8,573 nucleotides of DNA, from positions 1-8,573 of the forward strand of contig JAFDFH010000223.1 in NCBI GenBank assembly GCA_019309945.1, written 5' to 3'. The notes below the pieces were generated by a model. The model was given only the letters and a program-made list of their open reading frames with translations, was not told the origin of the DNA and made no database searches. The position numbers and the translations under genes are program-made. This document shows positions 5,590 to 8,573 of this stretch, one piece after another (position 1 is the stretch's first letter; every line of letters begins with the position of its first letter). The DNA is from Deltaproteobacteria bacterium (GTDB lineage Bacteria > Desulfobacterota > Desulfobacteria > Desulfobacterales > JAFDFH01).

Positions 5590-6879
5590 ATGCAGGTTCT
5601 GATTAAGGGCGGTCGAGTCATTGATCCCGGGAACTTCGATGCATTGATGGACGTTTTCATCCAGGATGGAAAAATCGTTAAAATAATGACCCCTGATCGT
5701 CCACATCCTGAATCCGGGCGCGGACCGTTCGAATATAAGGTGATCGATGCGTCCGGTAAAATCGTTACTCCCGGCCTGATTGACATGCATGTCCACCTGA
5801 GGGAACCCGGTCATGAATATAAAGAAACCATCGCGACGGGCTGCATGGCTGCCGCCCATGGCGGTTTCACCGCTGTTTGTGCGATGCCGAACACAAAGCC
5901 GGTGAATGATAACCGCCGGATCACGGAATACATATTACAAAAAGCCCAAAAAGCAGATTCGGTTCGTGTCTATCCGGTTGCATCCATCAGTAAAGGGCTT
6001 TTCGGAAACAGCCTTTCTGAATATGGAGATTTAAAAAAAGCGGGTGCCATTGCCCTGTCCGATGACGGTAATCCGGTGATGGACAGCCAGTTGATGCGAA
6101 AAGCTTTAGAGCATGCCAAGGAGTTTGACCTGCTGATCATTTCACATTGCGAGGATGTCAACCTTGCAACCGGCGGCGTCATGAACGAAGGCCCTGTTGC
6201 TGCCCGGATGGGTGTGGCGGGTATACCCAATGTGTCTGAAAGCATAATGGTTGAACGGGATATTTCCTTGTGCGAACTCATGTGCGCGCCTGTTCACATT
6301 GCCCATGTCAGCACACTGGAATCCGTAAGGGCGATCCGGGAGGCCAAAAAAAGAGGTGTACCGGTAACGGCTGAAACCGCACCCCATTATTTCACCCTCA
6401 CCGACGAAGATGTGGAGAAGTACAATTCGAACGCCAAAATGAATCCTCCCCTGCGTTCACCTAAAGACCGCACGGCCATTCTTGAAGGCCTTGCAGATGG
6501 GACCATTGATGTTATCGCCACAGACCATGCCCCGCATTCGAACGTCGAAAAGGAAGTTGAATTCGATCAGGCGGCAAATGGTATCATCGGTCTTGAAACC
6601 TCGGTTCCCTTGTGTTTGAAATTGGTTGAAGACGGCGTGCTCACCTTTGCCGGCCTTGTTGAGAAGATGTCGAAAAACCCGGTACGTATTCTTGGACTTG
6701 AAAACGGGTTAACGGTGGGCAAGCCCGCTGACATCACGATCATAGACCCCGACATATCCCACACCGTGGATGCCGCCGGTTTCCAATCCCTGAGCCGTAA
6801 CACTCCCTTTGACGGGTGGCAGGTCAAGGGTAAGGCCATACTGACCATGGTAGGGGGTAAGGTTATATTTAGTGCCTGA
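5590..6879 (+). CDS. pyrC: Dihydroorotase (type I, zinc-dependent amidohydrolase)
   Basis: A 429-aa cytosolic enzyme of pyrimidine synthesis that interconverts N-carbamoyl-aspartate and dihydroorotate. Visible metal and catalytic residues: H67 and H69 in DMHVHLREPG, D158/D159 in LSDDGNPV, H186 in ISHCED, H239 in HIAHVST, and catalytic D312 in ATDHAPH. Substrate-binding stretches MPNTKPV (99-105) and NPPLRSPKDR (285-294) are also present. The length is typical of the bacterial class I enzyme, which often pairs with PyrB; no pyrB is in the window. Its start is set by GGAGG at 5577-5581. It is flanked on both sides by inverted copies of one repeat family (B upstream, C downstream), so it is probably a separate transcription unit. 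Confidence 0.95.
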   Translation: MQVLIKGGRVIDPGNFDALMDVFIQDGKIVKIMTPDRPHPESGRGPFEYKVIDASGKIVTPGLIDMHVHLREPGHEYKETIATGCMAAAHGGFTAVCAMPNTKPVNDNRRITEYILQKAQKADSVRVYPVASISKGLFGNSLSEYGDLKKAGAIALSDDGNPVMDSQLMRKALEHAKEFDLLIISHCEDVNLATGGVMNEGPVAARMGVAGIPNVSESIMVERDISLCELMCAPVHIAHVSTLESVRAIREAKKRGVPVTAETAPHYFTLTDEDVEKYNSNAKMNPPLRSPKDRTAILEGLADGTIDVIATDHAPHSNVEKEVEFDQAANGIIGLETSVPLCLKLVEDGVLTFAGLVEKMSKNPVRILGLENGLTVGKPADITIIDPDISHTVDAAGFQSLSRNTPFDGWQVKGKAILTMVGGKVIFSA

Positions 6880-6890
6880 ACGAAAAATGC

Positions 6891-6990
6891 TATTTTCCCC
6901 AATTTCTGCGTCAGGCTCAGATTTTAATCCTCAAAATACGGAAATGTATTCCTGCGGTTAAAATCTTCGCCTTCCTTGAACTTGGAAAAA
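6891..6990 (-). mobile_element. MITE-like dispersed repeat, family 2, copy C (uninterrupted)
   Basis: Read on the minus strand this matches copy B: CAAGGAAGG, GATTTTAACCGCAGGAATAC, GTATTTTGAGGATTAAAAT, then CTGAGCCTGACGCAGAAATT. It lacks the 277-bp insertion and so shows what B looked like before. It starts about 11 bp after the pyrC stop and is followed by copy D of the related family 1 in the opposite orientation. Confidence 0.7.
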
Positions 6991-6997
6991 CGATCTA

Positions 6998-7110
6998 GTG
7001 TCCGTCCAGAAACGAGGATTTTTGTTCGAGATCAAGGCCTGCGAAAAATTTTACCGCAGGCATATCGTTGATATTCCGAGGATAAAATTTTGAGCATAAC
7101 GCAGAGATCG
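6998..7110 (+). mobile_element. MITE-like dispersed repeat, family 1, copy D
   Basis: Positions 7010-7110 are the inverted near-identical partner of 653-753 (100 of 101 positions). The left end GTGTCCGTCCAGAAACGAGG (6998-7017) is present. The right end, which in copy A continues for about 28 bp to a terminal repeat, is missing here: at 7111 the sequence passes directly into the response-regulator reading frame. It shares with family 2 the order TTTTA-CC-GCAGG, GAGGAT-AAAAT-TGAGC, ACGCAGA, so the two families are likely relatives. Confidence 0.7.
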
Positions 7111-7111
7111 T

Positions 7112-8458
7112 ATGCGCGAAGTGCTTGAATTCATGATGCAAAGAGAGGGATATTCGGTAACATGTGCAGAAAACGGACGAAAAGCAATCGCACTGCTTGA
7201 AAAAACACATTTTGATCTTTTGCTTTGCGACATCAAACTTGGCGATATCACCGGCCTCGAAGTGTTAAGGGCATCCAAAGAGCAAGCTCCGGATACGGTT
7301 GTCATCATGATTTCAGCCTATGCCACGACCGAGACTGCAGTTGAAGCCATGAATGCCGGTGCCTATGATTATGTGCCCAAGCCTTTTGACAACGAGGAGC
7401 TGAAACAGACCATTGCAAATGCACTGAAGCTAAAAACCATCGAACATGAAAAAAAGGCCCTCGATGATAAAGTAAAGAAAACCCTGCATTTTGGGAAAAT
7501 CGTCGGAAACAGCCCGAGTATGATGCGCATCTATGATCTTGTCCAGCAGGTTTCCAAAACCAGGACCAACGTCCTGATCACCGGTGAAAGCGGAACCGGT
7601 AAGGAGCTGGTTGCCCGTGCGATTCACGATCAAAGTGACCGAAGTGAAAAACCGTTTGTAACCATAAACTGTGGCGGCATCCCTGAAACTTTGATGGAAA
7701 GCGAGCTTTTCGGACACATGCAAGGTGCTTTTACCGGGGCGACCCAGGACAAAAAAGGGCTTTTTGAAGTCGCCCACAGGGGAACGATTTTTCTGGATGA
7801 AATTGGAGAACTCAGTCTGCCAATCCAGGTAAAGCTGCTCAGAGCCGTCCAGGAGCGGGTGTTTAAGCCGGTGGGCGGTAACGAGGATATTTCGGTGGAT
7901 ATCAGAATTATTTCTGCGACGAATAAACAACTTGAAGATGAGGTGATTTCCGGGCATTTCAGGGAAGACCTTTTTTATCGTCTGAATGTTATCGAGATAA
8001 AGGTGCCGTCACTCAGGGAAAGAAAAAATGATTTACATCTCCTTGCCCAGCATTTCCTCGAGAAGTATTCCCGTCAGATGGGGAAGGAAATTGCGAAGAT
8101 ATCTTCTTATGCCATTGATTTAATGAATAAATATGGTTTTCCCGGAAATGTTCGCGAGCTTGAAAACCTGATGGAGCGAAGTGTTGCGCTTTCCAACACC
8201 AATATTATTTTACCGGACAGTCTGGCCCTTGCGGTGCATAAAAACAGGTGGATCGAAGGGGTTGAGAACCGGCGATTTGATCTGGATGAAGTCGCAACAG
8301 GCGTTCAGCTGGATGATATTCTGGAAGAAATCGAAAGGGCTTATCTAAAGCGGGCATTGGCACACTCCGGGGCAAATATCAGCAAGGCGGCCGAGTTACT
8401 CGATATCAGCTTTCGTTCGATGCGACACCGTCTTGCCAAACTGGAAATTGAAAAGTAG
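7112..8458 (+). CDS. Sigma-54-dependent response regulator (PilR/NtrC type) with truncated receiver domain
   Basis: A 448-aa enhancer-binding activator of sigma-54 RNA polymerase. The receiver domain (1-103) keeps phospho-acceptor D40 (LLLCDIKLG), S68 and K90 (PKPF). It starts at MREVLEFMMQREGYSV, so the first beta strand with the conserved Asp pair (usually ILVVDDE) is absent. The AAA+ domain spans about 128-360: Walker A GESGTGKE (158-165), the sigma-54 contact loop GAFTGA (205-210), Walker B GTIFLDEIGE (224-233) and FREDLFYRLNV (283-293). A Fis-type helix-turn-helix lies at about 404-443 (ISKAAELLDISFRSMRHRL), with a PilR-like ending. An in-frame TAA at 7097-7099 rules out upstream extension and no Shine-Dalgarno is seen. 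The 5' end coincides with the end of repeat D, so this is probably a 5'-truncated gene, possibly poorly expressed. Confidence 0.88.
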   Translation: MREVLEFMMQREGYSVTCAENGRKAIALLEKTHFDLLLCDIKLGDITGLEVLRASKEQAPDTVVIMISAYATTETAVEAMNAGAYDYVPKPFDNEELKQTIANALKLKTIEHEKKALDDKVKKTLHFGKIVGNSPSMMRIYDLVQQVSKTRTNVLITGESGTGKELVARAIHDQSDRSEKPFVTINCGGIPETLMESELFGHMQGAFTGATQDKKGLFEVAHRGTIFLDEIGELSLPIQVKLLRAVQERVFKPVGGNEDISVDIRIISATNKQLEDEVISGHFREDLFYRLNVIEIKVPSLRERKNDLHLLAQHFLEKYSRQMGKEIAKISSYAIDLMNKYGFPGNVRELENLMERSVALSNTNIILPDSLALAVHKNRWIEGVENRRFDLDEVATGVQLDDILEEIERAYLKRALAHSGANISKAAELLDISFRSMRHRLAKLEIEK

Positions 8459-8483
8459 AGCAAAGCGAACCAGCTTGTCCGAT

Positions 8484-8523
8484 GACTGACAAAAATTGTC
8501 ATCAGACTGACAAAAATTGTCAT
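8484..8523. repeat. Tandem 19-bp direct repeats, each a palindrome
   Basis: GACTGACAAAAATTGTCAT occurs at 8484-8502 and again at 8505-8523, with a 21-bp period (two helical turns). Each contains the dyad TGACAA-AAA-TTGTCA. A looser TTGTC...GACAA dyad overlaps the first copy (8475-8492). The helical phasing and symmetry look like paired sites for a dimeric DNA-binding protein. The neighbouring Fis-type regulator is one candidate, but this is inference. Confidence 0.6.
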
Positions 8524-8528
8524 AACAT

Positions 8529-8568
8529 AACCATTCAGTAGGTGAAAAAACTGAATGGTTTTTTATTT
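8529..8568 (+). terminator. Intrinsic terminator after the response regulator
   Basis: A perfect 10-bp stem, AACCATTCAG (8529-8538) with CTGAATGGTT (8551-8560), has a 12-nt loop and is followed by a T-rich tail (TTTTATTTTA). It would end transcription of the regulator gene. The A-rich loop also makes partial function on the other strand possible. Confidence 0.88.
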
Positions 8569-8573
8569 TATAT

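Noticed and set aside
8484..8523. Tandem repeats as a minimal CRISPR array
   Set aside because: The repeats are separated by only 2 bp, so there are no spacers, and no cas genes are present.

Overview
The window looks like a stretch of chromosome from an anaerobic, sulfate-reducer-like member of the Desulfobacterota. This is an inference from the flavour of the proteins (LarC, a PepT-like M20 peptidase, a PilR-type sigma-54 activator), the presence of a selenocysteine tRNA and the many short dispersed repeats. No rRNA or other phylogenetic marker is present.

Layout. Positions 1-955 are mostly non-coding: a degenerate four-helix-bundle (23S rRNA IVP/S23 family) gene fragment at the left edge, a long imperfect palindrome, one small unrecognised minus-strand ORF, a MITE-like repeat (copy A), an AT-rich spacer and a complete tRNA-Sec gene (selC) on the minus strand. 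Positions 955-1381 hold hairpin repeats and a candidate promoter. Positions 1382-5140 carry four plus-strand housekeeping or maturation genes: a PepT-like M20 metallopeptidase, larC (nickel-pincer cofactor), pgpA (phosphatidylglycerophosphatase A) and lepB (signal peptidase I). The first three are closely spaced. pyrC (dihydroorotase) follows at 5590-6879. A sigma-54-dependent response regulator at 7112-8458 lacks the start of its receiver domain. The right edge has two tandem palindromic 19-bp repeats and a strong intrinsic terminator.

The most unusual part is between the genes. At least two related families of short repeats sit there. Copies A and D are 101 bp, differ at one position, and lie inverted about 6.3 kb apart. 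Copies B and C are inverted and flank pyrC. Copy B is interrupted by a ~277-bp element with 15-bp terminal inverted repeats and a short target duplication, and copy C supplies the empty site for comparison. The inserted element carries an internally deleted four-helix-bundle gene, and a relative of it lies inverted at the left edge of the window. This suggests that S23-like genes travel inside small transposable elements in this genome. Copy D abuts the truncated response regulator exactly where its first acidic residues should be encoded.

Functionally the intact genes are independent (peptide turnover, Ni-pincer cofactor, phosphatidylglycerol synthesis, protein secretion, pyrimidine synthesis). 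No new multi-gene system was found; the novelty is in the repeat architecture and its effect on the regulator gene.
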